The notes beneath the pieces were generated by a model that saw only the letters and a list, made by a program, of their open reading frames with translations, was not told where the DNA came from and searched no databases. The position numbers and the translations under genes were made by a program. A stretch of DNA of 64,000 nucleotides from Poa pratensis (Eukaryota > Streptophyta > Magnoliopsida > Poales > Poaceae). The DNA lies in contig CAMZMU010000040.1 in assembly GCA_947311845.1 (NCBI GenBank), forward strand, positions 57,475,596 through 57,539,595, given 5' to 3'. Below, piece by piece: positions 21,761-32,289 of the stretch; within the stretch, counting starts at the first letter, position 1; the number at the start of each line of letters is the position of its first letter.

Positions 21761-24700
21761 ATGGACGCCTCCTCGCCCATGGGCTCCTCCTCCGACGCGC
21801 CCACCTCCGGGGAGCACCGGATGGGCACCACCATCGTCGGCGTCTGCTACGACGGCGGCGTCGTCCTCGCCGCCGACTCCAGGACCAGCACCGGTATGCT
21901 GCGCCTCCCTCCGATCCGCGCCTGACGCCGTGACGCGGGTGGTTTTTTCCGTCGATGTAGTTGTTAGGTTTGGGCTGGCCATGCGGCGTCGGGTTTGTGT
22001 GATTTTGCTCGTAGATCGTGGGGAAACCTAGGGATGCGTCTGCCGCGGTTGCTATGTATTGCCTTATTGGGTGTTTTGTGTTATCTTAGTTACGGCATCA
22101 GGGGAAATCGTCTGTGTTTGCGACGATTAATTTGGTACTGGAGGGAGGCTGGGCATCTTAGGTTTAGAGGTGCCACTGAATTAGAGGCAACCGAACCCGG
22201 GATTTGTAATGATAGTTATCACCAGGGCAGTGAAGAATTAGAAACTTGTGCATCCTTTTGTCTGGAGAGCGCTGCGCTTTCTTTGTCAATCTGGAACCTT
22301 GTACCATTGCCATTTAGCTCGGACAATATGCCTCCCAAAGTTATGACTGCTTTACAATCTCCCTAATTTTGCAAAGTCTTGCTGCTTATGTTTGAATGAA
22401 ATGAAACCGTCATTGGTTTCTTTTGCTCTCTGGATTTTTATTTGCTTCGCTAATTATCTGTTGCTTCCTGGTCTTAATTCGCAGGAATGTATGTGGCGAA
22501 CCGTGCTTCGGACAAGATAAGTCAGCTGACTGATAATGTCTATGTCTGCCGCTCTGGATCTGTAAGTGCTTACAATTATGTTGAAGATTGGACACTTCTC
22601 ATGCTGTTCTCTGTGTGTTATTTTTTTTTTTTTGAGATTTGAGTAGACACCGTTGAGTTAGTCGATTTCATAGCTGATGTAACTTTCATTCTTCATTATT
22701 GTTCCCAAAATCTAATACTCCCTCCGTTTTTAAATATAAGATGTTTTAGTCTTTGTCCACATTCATGTATATACAAATGTATCTAGACAAGTTTTAGTAT
22801 CTATATTCACATTCATGTATATACAAATGTATCTAGACATGTTTTAGTATCTATATTCACTAGTTGGCATGTACGTGCAACGCACGTCTTAACGATTAAA
22901 AGAATAATTTACAAGTAGGCCGGGGAGAGCGACGCTACCGGGAGCTCAGGCAGGGACGGCGTGATGTATTTGATGTATTTTTACAACACACGTTTTCATC
23001 GATTTGATGTATTTGTTTTTTGCTTTTCGTGATTGAACATAAATAGTTGGTTGCCAATTGAACGGTTTATATATCCAATAATTCAAACATATTTGCTTTT
23101 TTATCTTTATAGCAAAAATACCCGTGTGTTGTTAGGTTGATTTCTACTAAATATGTTTTAGGAAACAAATAATATCATTACTGGTGATGGGAAAAGGTGT
23201 TCTTATCAGGGATGCAACTGCCGGTACCGTCCAAACCATAGCATCTTTTTAAAAAAGTGATATCTTAGAAAAAAGATTAAAAGTTCAGCTGCCAAACTGG
23301 CCCCATGATTTGAAAGATGCATAATCTTGATAATTTTCTTTTTGATACTTATTAGAATGATGCACCACCTAATTTTTATAATATTAATATAGTATCAATA
23401 TTATAGGAGCACATCAATGCCCCGACATGTTTCAAAGTATCCCTCAAATAGACGTAAAAATATCACATATTCCCAATTGGAAAATGAATACTCCTACCAC
23501 ATGTTCTTTGCTGAAAACAGAGAATAGAAAAATGCTACAACTACATCTGTACATAGAACAGAACATGAATTTAATCAGCCAATTGACTACCCATATCTTC
23601 TCAAACTGAATCAAGGTACACCGGCCAGCCCCAGTTAAGTGGTCAAGCTTATCGTCGGTGCTAGGATAAAATGCACGGATCAATTCAACTGCGATACAAA
23701 CATATTAACATCAGCTGATTGAGTCAAGCTCAAGCTTGCCAAACATCCCAGCACCCCAGGTCCAGCCCCTGCCCCCTCGACCGTCTTTGGCAAGCAAGCT
23801 GCAAGCCGCAGCCCTGCTCTGCACAGTCTTGCTCTGCTCTCCCATCATCTTTGCCAAGCAAGCCACAGCCCCGCTCTGCACAAGCACAGACCGGCTTCAC
23901 GAACAGAGCGACAATCCCTTTTCCCGCGTCACAGCTGTTAGAGCAGCCAGCGGCCGGAGGTACACTGTCGCTAGCTGTCGACATACGAATTGGAGGCCGG
24001 GTGCTAGAACTACCACGCGAGATGCGCCATCAGCGTTCTGCAGGTGCGGCGCGCGGCGAGCTGCGCAGAGCATGGCAAGGATACATATCGACTCGCGCCG
24101 GGCGAGCCCTGGGTTCCGGGCTGCAGCGTTTGGTCGCGTGGAGGAGCATCGGCACGACGTCCGGGGACGGCAGCGGGCGGAAGAAGCGATCTCTTCACGC
24201 AGAGCGTATAATGGGCAGGGGAGATGGCTCTTGCTTTTGCAGCCAGCGCAGGGATGTCGGAGAGATAACAAAATCGCAAGCGCCTCTTGTGAAGGACGGT
24301 GGGGGCACGGGCGGAACAGGAAGCGTACAGGGAGGGCGGCGGCTCACACCGGGCGGTGGCCGGCAGGTGCAGGGGACTCGGTGGCATCTCGGCCACAACA
24401 TACAGGTCGGCGGAGGCTCGCGCGGGGCGTTGACCGGCGGGTGCAGCGGACTCAGTAGCTTATCCGCCACAACGTGCAAGGCCGCGCGCGGCCGGTGGGT
24501 GCAGGGGACTCGACGGCGGGTCGGACGTGGCTGGAAGGCATGCAGCGCGGCCCGAGGGCGGCGGCGATGGTAGATTAGCTCGGTACGGGCAGGTCGGGGC
24601 GAGAATATCTCTTCGGTTGTACGTTGATTGTATTGAACGACTATGATAGAAAAAATAACGATTCGCATGTGTTGAGTTTAGCTCAACACGGACGGAACGA

Positions 24701-27406
24701 TCTGGTTCGTTGATCAGCTATCGTAGGGCATATATTTAATGTATCCGGCGAAGTTTGCTCTTTTAATAGTAGTATAGACTCACTTTAATATGCATCTAGA
24801 CAACATGTACAATAACTAAAACATCTTATATTTAAAAACGGAGGGAGTAGCAGGGTAGGTTTAATTGCTGGTGTTGATTGATAAGAAACAAAACAAACCA
24901 GCTAGACAAGATACTGTGTTATGCTTTTGCATCCAATCATTTTTTTTTTCTTATCATTGCTTGTCTTCTGGAAGAGTGGAACTCCCCATGTCATATGACT
25001 ACACAATTAGTGTTGATTTTTTGCTTTCTTGCTTGCCAGAAATCCCATTGTTCAGCAGATCTCTTTCTCCCATATGACAAAACGTTTCTCATTATATTAA
25101 AGGCTGCTGATACACAAGTTATTTTGGATTATAGCTAACATGGTTTTCTGATTTTTGAATTTTGAGTAGACATTGTTGAGTTAGTAGATTTCATAATTAC
25201 TGTACCTTTCATTCTTTATAATTGTTTTCTAAATCTAGCATTAGGGCATGTTTAATTTATGGTCTAATAAAAAAACTAGCTATTGAGACAAGATCTTGTG
25301 TTATGCTTTTGCATGACATCGTTTTGTCATCGTCTTATTATTGTTTCTCTTCTGGAAGAGTGGAACTCCCTGTTTTATATGACCACATCAGTAGTGATGA
25401 TTTCCTGCTTTCTTCTTGGTAGTCAGATCTATTTTCTGTTTCGAAGTTCTCTGTCTCACATATAAAATATTCTTCTTTATCATGCAGGCTGCTGATACAC
25501 AAGTTATTTCGGATTATGTGCGTTATTTTCTCCACCAACACACGTAAGTACTCTATACAAAACACTGTAAAGTAGGACATCATTGAATGAGTTAAAAGAG
25601 AACCTAGATCTCATATGCCAATATGATTGTACAGTCAATTGAGTATTTGATCTGCAAGATAGCTAATGTAAATTTGTCCTTCATGTACAGTATCCAGTCT
25701 GGGCAGCCAGCTACTGTGAAAGTTGCGTCCAACTTAGTTAGGTTGCTTGCCTATCAGAACAAGGTACGTCTTTGGTGGCATTTGAGAAAAATAAGTATAT
25801 TGATGGTGCTTAATGCCTGTTGACCTTGAATACTTGGCATCTCATTCTGATACTTGTTATCAATGTCTAGAGCATGTTGCAAGCTGGAATGATAGTTGGT
25901 GGATGGGATAAATATGAGGGAGGCCAAATCTACTCAGTCCCTCTTGGTGGAACAATTCTTAGGCAACCATTTGCAATTGGAGGTAAGTGCATCATTCCTT
26001 TCCTATGCTTGAGCATAGATCCTTGAGTACCCTGTATTACTCTCTTGCAACATACCTTGTGCACTCTAGGTAATACTCAGTTGCCTGTGGGTTGTATCAC
26101 ATTACACTGGGCTGTTAATCACACTCCTTGTCCTTGTTGAGTGCAACGTGGCTGTGTTGAGTAACATTGAGCATACAATTTTCCTAAAGTAGCTTTAGCA
26201 AGATTCAGGTTTTCACTCCTATGTCATTGCCTACCTTTTCAGGATCTGGTTCCAGTTACCTGTATGGATTGATGGATCATGAATGGAAAGAGGGGATGAC
26301 CCAGGAAGAAGCTGAGGTACGTCAGTTAGTTTGTCCTCGGAAACAAGATGTTCATAGACCTTTTGGGCTAAAAATGGAGTAACAGGACAGTGTGTGTTTA
26401 ATCTACGACGTTCAATATAAAGCTATTTTTCAATTCCTATCTTTTCTTATTGCTATTTCCTTGTTTGGTTGCTTTTCTTTGGATATTATGACTTCTGTGT
26501 CAGTTTTACTCATCACTGACATCGAGTAAAGCGCTTGTCATATTGATTACATAGTCCAAACTTGTAGAGCATCATTTCTCTTTTTAATGTTTGTTATCCT
26601 TGCGACCATCTCCTAACATCGTTTTTGTTATCGTGATCTTAACAGAAGTTTGTGGTGAAGGTGGTTTCCCTTGCTATTGCCCGTGATGGTGCTAGTGGAG
26701 GGGTTGTTCGTACCGTTACTGTATGTCCTCTTCTCATGCAAATTTCTTGCTTTGTTCCTTTGTTCAGAAGTACACATTGCCCGAAGAACTTATACAGTTA
26801 TACTTGCTGATTTGAATGGACTTCTCTCCAATATGAATATGATAAAACCTGGCTGATTGGTAACTTTGAAAACCAGATCACAACCTTAAAACCAATATTT
26901 GACATTTTCTTTTGATGGTTTATAAAGTGAGATCAGTCAAAAATTAAGACCAAATTTGTCATCTTCCGTGGGAAAATATTGCATAGCTATGCCCCCGTCG
27001 GCCCTTGATTTCCTAAAACTATTTTCAATTGGTTAATTTGCTGAAATAAGTAGGGTGGAGAATTATCATTATCTTGTATAGCTCCTTTTTTGCTGAAAAA
27101 TCATGATTGGTTGCAAAACTGTGTAATGCAGTGGCTGATAAAGCAGACTGTCAAGTTGAAACGGGTCCTTCTAAAAAAATTAGTTTTCAACTTCAACTCA
27201 GTTGCTTAAAAAGCTGTTCTCTGTTTCCCAAAGAATTGTGCCTAATTAGGCATACTTATTTGTGATCATCGCAGATAAATGCGGACGGTGTTAAGAGGAG
27301 CTTCCACCCTGGTGACAAACTGCCACTGTGGCATGAAGAGATGGAGCCCCAGAACTCTCTGCTTGATATTCTCGCCGCTGGAAACCCTGACGCAATGGTC
27401 CAGTGA
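21761..27406 (+). CDS. PBA1: 20S proteasome subunit beta-1 (caspase-like), 8 exons
   Basis: This is the catalytic beta-1 subunit of the 20S core particle, cleaving after acidic residues. Exons: 21761-21893, 22485-22561, 25488-25543, 25691-25763, 25871-25982, 26243-26316, 26646-26720, 27275-27406; total 732 nt, 243 aa, the usual length. A 22-residue propeptide ends MG|TT, so Thr23 becomes the nucleophile Thr1 after autolysis. Asp17 (AAD), Lys33 (ASDK) and the specificity residue Arg45 (VYVCRSGS) of the mature numbering are all present. Later landmarks are [42 protein letters not shown] and [15 protein letters not shown]. All introns are GT-AG and the phases close. Intron 2 (2,926 bp) is swollen by a Stowaway, a Helitron and a tandem duplication. 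The gene converges on the DUF6598 gene. I see no reason to doubt function. Confidence 0.95.
22761..22860. repeat. 50-bp tandem duplication inside the Stowaway
   Basis: The 50-base unit beginning ATTCATGTATATACAAATGT occupies 22,761-22,810 and again 22,811-22,860, differing at one base (AGACAAG versus AGACATG). It lies at the Helitron insertion side. Confidence 0.85.
22860..24778 (-). mobile_element. Non-autonomous Helitron, 1.9 kb, minus orientation
   Basis: On the minus strand the element begins TCTATACTACTATTAAAAG (from 24,778), close to the grass Helitron 5' consensus TCTMTAYTAMY, and ends in a hairpin ACGTGC-GTT-GCACGT followed by CTAG (22,863-22,860) and a T. Removing 22,860-24,778 rejoins the Stowaway as ...TATTCA + CTCACTTT..., the expected MITE core, which fixes both ends. 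No Rep/helicase is present. A GC-rich interior (about 23,720-24,560), with repeated GCCAAGCAAGC phrases and long frames on both strands, may be captured host sequence, but I recognise no gene in it. Confidence 0.85.
25103..25138 (+). pseudogene. Decoy copy of PBA1 exon 3 start
   Basis: GCTGCTGATACACAAGTTAT and following bases repeat the start of real exon 3 (25,488 on), but the reading ends in TAA after 11 codons ([11 protein letters not shown] stop). The polypyrimidine/CAG acceptor of the real exon (CATGCAG) has become TTAAAG. The surrounding DNA is part of a tandem duplication: 22,635-22,717 plus 24,850-25,140 correspond to 25,152-25,520. Splicing to this copy would truncate the protein. 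Confidence 0.8.
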
Positions 27407-28318
27407 ATTTACCGTGCAGATTTTCTTTGTCAGCTTATTGTATTCTAGATTTGAGCTGAAAACCTGGAAGATATTCTGTTGGATTATGCCACACTGACAT
27501 GTTTTCCTCCATATTATTACTACTTAATAGTACATTCCTTGTTGTTCATCTGTCGTTGAGTTGTGTTCATGGATCTGTGTCCAGTGCAACTCAACTATGG
27601 CATACTTCTCAGAATCCAGAAACAAAAACGTTCACCTACTGTACTGCAATATGCTTGCTGGAAGTTCCATGAAACAAGATTACTACCAGATGCATTGTTT
27701 ACGGTCAAGCAGGAGAACGAGTGTGGGTCAGTGAAGATGGCTGGCAAGCTTGAATTCTAGACGAAGAATACAGCGCCCAGGTTTTTGGTTGAATCAAAAG
27801 TTCAAAACAAAGTAGTCATCCTAGCCTGGCTAATGCAAAGTTTGTGCGTCTGTTGGTTTGTTTCGCCGACTTGGTAAAAGCAAGAGTTTGTGTCAAAATA
27901 TAAGAAAAAAAGGCACACAGCTGCTTGAGTACTGATGTTTCTGCTGCAAAATCATTACAAGTTAAATCTCCTGCATTTCGTTTCAACACAGATGCTAGAA
28001 ATTAACTTGTGGATGCAGTGTTATGCTAACACAAAAAGCAACAGGAACATGACTGATCAACAGAGACACATAAATACTAGTCTGGACTCCTATGTCTTAA
28101 CCAAAACATGACTTGCAAAATAGTGGCCTGGACAGTGGACACAGATATAACATGACTTGTTAGCGATACTATGTAGACGGTTCTACATCTTTTGGCATAC
28201 TACTGGAAACGCTGATAAATACAGATGAACAGCTTCAGCAATAGATACGGATGAACAGCTTCTACCAGGGTCATGGTATCCTCAAGTTCCACGTGACAGA
28301 ACCAAATGGTTGGTTGCA
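27407..28318. other. 3' flanks between convergent PBA1 and DUF6598 genes
   Basis: The 3' UTR of PBA1 on plus and of the next gene on minus; no other feature is recognised. Confidence 0.5.
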
Positions 28319-30181
28319 TCAGATACCATAGGACTTCAGATCACTCACGTTTGCGAGGCAGGACCAACCGATGGTGAACCGAACCGTGCAGAAGGGAAGC
28401 TTGCATATACCAATACTCGCAGAAAACCTCTTGGGTGTCAAGGTTGTAACACCAGATTCTTCGTAGATATCTCCGTTTCTCTTGTAGGCCACCACAGAAA
28501 GTTTCAGCCTTCCGTCTTTCTCCACACACACGATGTTTCTGGAAAGGGTGACGATACCGTCAGCTAGATCAACCCGAAACCTTCCATCTCGCGCATCAAG
28601 CAGTACAAGATCCTCGTCTATGCTGGTGGTACCGGAGATGACACGAATTCCCAAGTTTTTGGGCCATCCGCCCTGGATAAGCTCGGCGGAAATGATGGTG
28701 GCCTCGACTGCTCCCACGATAAGTGCGGACGTGACCTCCAGTGAGCAGAACTCGCTGGAGCAAGTGCTACGCACAAGGTGACCTGCACCGCACGAGGAGA
28801 CCAAATCTTTGTCTTCAGGCTCTGTTCTGCCCTTCACTTTTAGTTGAATTTCCATGTCAACAGGGTCGGTAAACACAACTGCACGAGACGGGCCAGTCAG
28901 CATCAAAGAACCCTGCAAGCATCGTTTGTACTACTCGTTAACAAAGTATTTAACTACGTGAAGCAACAAAGTTGAAGGACATAGGCAACACACATAAATA
29001 AAATAAACATGGACCTCACCAAAGTCAGCTAAAGAGCATAATATTATCCATAAATTAAATGAAAATAAACATTAACCTCACCAAAGTCAGGTTCTAACAC
29101 CTATGTCCTTGCAGAAGTAAAATGGGCACAACCATTGTTGGATAAAACATTCCTATGTCTATATATTTTCATTTCAATTGCTAGAGGTTGCAGACAGCAA
29201 AGTAGCCATTTTGGTAGTTCAAGGTTAAATTAGACAACGAGGCACGCTATACTTGAAAACAATCTAGTGGAAACTTTCTCCCCTCCATGAGCAAGAAGAG
29301 AGTTAAGAAGAAAAACCTGTTCAGTGAGAACTTGGCAGGCATCCCTTCCGTGCCTGAAGATAATGTTGCGATTATGATCCACAGCGTCTCGGGTGGCAAC
29401 CAAGCCGTAGACCTCAAGTGGCCACTGGAGACCTTCATTAATCTTCTTGACTCCTATGGAGAAGATCTGCAAGCAGGGTTTGACGCCTGCATGTGGTGGG
29501 GTGGGTCTGCAGGTGAAGAGCATGGCTCTCACGCACGCTGCAGCAAGCCAGCAAAGTCTCAGATCAGCACATAAACCAAACATTAATTAGAGAATTATGA
29601 TACTACAACCTAGTAGCTACAAGCAAGGGAACAATTCTATTCGGGGCATACGACAGGAAGAAGAAAATCGGATCAAGAACCACTGAACCAGATGAGTAAG
29701 TGGATTATTACTGTAGTCTCTGAAGGAGGCAAGGAGCCGAACTTGCCACCCCAAGAGGATTCCCAGTCGCGGCGGTACACAGCCGGGTCCTTCTCCTGCA
29801 CCAAGATCTCTATGGTTATGGATGGCTTCCCTTCTTCGCCAAGTGGTCGATCTGAGAACGAATCGGCCGGCTCATGTGGTGTTCGTGCAAATGCCGGCCC
29901 AGCAGTGTCTCCGACATGTTCCTCACACCTGAAGGAGAACAAGAAACGAGTTCCATGAGAGGGGATAGTTTATCTCAACAAACCCAAGTGAGTTGCCTCC
30001 TCCACCTCTCCAGGCAATCCCGACCAGTAAGTCCGCCGGATAGAGGTCGGAGCCTTTCCATTCAGCAACGAATCGAGACTCGCAACACCACAGTGAAGGG
30101 AGAGACGTGGTGGTGGTGTTGGTACCTTGGAGGCGGCAGACAGCAGGGTCCGCTCTGAACCTTGGGCTGTCGGGGTGTCAT
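28319..30181 (-). CDS. DUF6598-type grass protein, multi-exon
   Basis: Minus-strand gene of a grass-expanded family of unknown biochemical role. Exon 1 30,181-30,126 (ATG, ending AAG|GTACCA) joins in phase to exon 2 29,928-29,712, giving an acidic/charged N-terminal region with EKDPAVYRRDWESSWGGKFGS, the family's W-x3-W...FGS stretch. Exon 3 contains AMLFTCRPTPPHAGVKPCLQIFSIGV, then GLQWPLEVYGLVATRDAVDHNRNIIF and ends at 29,317 (CAG|GTTTTT). Exon 4 28,912-28,319 carries the rest of the domain: LMLTGPSRAVVF, DPVDMEIQLKVKG, LVSSCGAG, SSEFCSLEVTSALIVGAVEATI, DARDGRF, VTLSRNIVCVEKDGRLKLSV, and KLPFCTVRFTIGWSCL. The donor of exon 2 and acceptor of exon 3 could not be matched in phase, so that junction is uncertain. 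The domain itself looks intact. Confidence 0.75.
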
Positions 30182-30319
30182 CGCCGGCAGGAAAACGGGA
30201 GGGTCAGAGCCTTGGTGTAGCCTACACCTCGGCGGCGAAGGGTAATTATTCGAAATCCGAATCCCGTCTGTTATGGAGTACTCGCAATCCGAACCGGAGA
30301 GGGTTCGTGCTATTTATTT

Positions 30320-30610
30320 TTTTAAACACAGAACAACGCAAGCGCTAACATACACGCGCACACACTTATCATTTTATGAACGCACGCACACACACCCTAT
30401 CCTTATGAGCACCTCTGAGAAACTGAACCGACGGGTCGAGTCTTGAGATTGACGAAGTCACCACAGACGTCTCGCTGTCGACGGGAACGTCGCCTCCCAC
30501 TGAACAATATTCTGTCTTAAATAAGAAACACCAGCGTCAAACCTAGGGTTTGAAGTCTGGTGAGCTTGGGATACAACCACCCTCCTAACCATCCTGCCAC
30601 ATGCAAGTTC
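30320..30610 (-). repeat. tRNA-derived SINE (minus strand)
   Basis: On the minus strand this begins with tRNA-like A-box (GGATGGTTAGGAGGGTGG) and B-box (GACTTCAAACCCTAG) regions, continues through a tRNA-unrelated body (AGGCGACGTTCCCGTCGAC), and ends near a T/A-rich tail at about 30,320-30,333. This order is that of a Pol III SINE. It is a common style of repeat in grasses; the family name is not certain and no TSD was assigned. Confidence 0.5.
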
Positions 30611-30959
30611 CCACCGTACATTCATTATATCTGTAATGTACTGTATTTGACAAATACGATGAATGTGAGAAAAACAACATTGATTCTGAATCGATAATTC
30701 TCCTGACCCCGAAGAGACTTTTTTTTACATGTGCACCTACAGAGCGATGGATCTAGAGTGACGGATCTAGAAACTTTTTAAATATTGGACAAATTCGATC
30801 ATTGTGGAAACTCATGTAATGCAACCCGCGACATCTCTGACAAATCTGGGCGGCGGCCTAGGATGGAGGGATGTTAGAGCATCTCCAGCAGCTGATCTAA
30901 ACGGACATCCAAATCAAATATAGACGAGTCAGACCTAAAAAAGTCCCGAACAGCTCATC

Positions 30960-31895
30960 TATCGTGTCATCGACTTTTCTCTGGCAGGTCCAGGTACCCT
31001 CGAAGCTCCGTGTCTTCTTATGGAGGCTGGCGAAGCGAAACAATGTATTCCGTCGGCAGATGTTTTACACCATAGGAACATGGCGACGCACAGTTCATGC
31101 GGCATATGTGGGAGAGCGGACTCGTGGAAACATGCTCTAATGGACTACAACATGGCGCACAGTGTTTGGGCTTGTTGTCGGAAGAGCTGGTGGAGGTTCT
31201 GATCAACATTGAAGAACCAGATGCCAAGAGGTGAAGTAACCAATGCGTTATCGCATGAAGATCTCACGGTGACAGTGGTGACGCTGTGGGCTATCTGGCA
31301 TGCAAGGAGGAAGGCGTTGTACGAACAGGTGTTTCAGAGCCCTCTGTCGACAATGAGTTTCGTAAACAGGTTTGTCAATGATCTGTCATAGTTGAAGCCT
31401 ACTGATTAGCCTTAGCCAAAGCAGAGAGTGGCAGTGGCAGCACCCAAGTGGATTCCTCCGGCTGCAGGTGTGGCAAAAATAAACGTTGACGCAACACTCT
31501 CAAAGAATGGAGGTATAGCGTCGGTAGCGGCAGTTACACGTGATGACACGGGTATGTTCCTTGGAGCATCAATGCTAGTTATTCAGGGTGCATCAGACCC
31601 GGAGATGTTGGAGGCGGCGGCATGCAGAGAAGGCGTGGCGCAGGCATACGATCTGAACCTGCGACGGGTTAAATTGACAAGGGATTGTGCTAATGTCATT
31701 AGAAGCATTCAGTCGGGAGACAAGTTGGGTCCTTATGGCCAGCTAGTAAACGAGTTAACGGGCGACATCAAAAGATTTCCAAGATTTTGAGTTTGCTCAT
31801 GAGGGACGCCGTTCAAACACTGAAGCACATGGCCTTGCTATAGGTAGACATGTTTGGTTCCAAAATCCACTGAGGGTGTTTGAAACAACATTATA
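30960..31895 (+). pseudogene. LINE 3'-end remnant: zf-RVT and RNase H-like domain
   Basis: Three consecutive plus-strand stretches fit the C-terminal part of plant L1-type ORF2 relatives. They are a C-x2-C...W-x2-A-L-M finger-like region (THSSCGICGRADSWKHALMDYNMAHSVW), then VTLWAIWHARRKALYEQ, then an RNase H fold (KWIPPAAGVAKINVDATLSKNGGIASVAAVTRDD...EMLEAAACREGVAQA). The last has the usual D of NVDAT and E of EAAA. Stops and a frameshift near 31,775 separate them; after it GRRSNTEAHGLAIGRHVWF completes the domain. An A tract at about 31,922 follows. A dead copy. Confidence 0.65.
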
Positions 31896-32112
31896 GTTTG
31901 ATGAATAAAGGGTGGAGTTCTAAAAAAAATCTATCGCGTTATTTATCGATAGATGATCTCCCAACTCTCCTACGCGTCATCGACATCTGGGGGACGCTTG
32001 GAGGATCATCCAAACCCAACTGCTCGCTTTCATTGGCCGGATTCGAGGAGGTGGAAAGAAAAATGTTGAATGATAGTTATAACATAATATTAAAATATAT
32101 GAGAGAGAATAT
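31896..32112. other. Spacer, possible MITE fragment
   Basis: Short region with TTATCGATAGATGATC and GGACGCTTGGAGGATC phrases. The left flank of the LINE remnant (about 30,886) has GAGCATCTCCAGCAGC, a common terminus of grass MITEs, so the LINE piece may sit inside an older MITE. Unproven. Confidence 0.25.
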
Positions 32113-32289
32113 TGATACGTCTTAAACGTATCTATAATTTTTGAAGTTCCATGCTTGTTTTATACAATGTCACATGTTTTATTTACACTTATATAACATT
32201 TGCATGCATTTTCTGGGATTAACCTATTAACAAGATGCTACAGTGCCAGTTCCTGTATTCTGCTGTCTTTTTGTTTCAGAAAATAATTG

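Larger units (their letters stand above)
22718..24847. mobile_element. Stowaway MITE split by a Helitron, in PBA1 intron 2
   Basis: CTCCCTCCGTTTTTAAATAT (22,718 on) and its inverted end ATATTTAAAAACGGAGGGAG (to 24,847) are near-perfect TIRs, with TA outside both (22,716-22,717; 24,848-24,849). The two halves together would be about 200 bp; the rest is the inserted Helitron at 22,860-24,778. The left half also contains a 50-bp tandem duplication. Confidence 0.85.
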
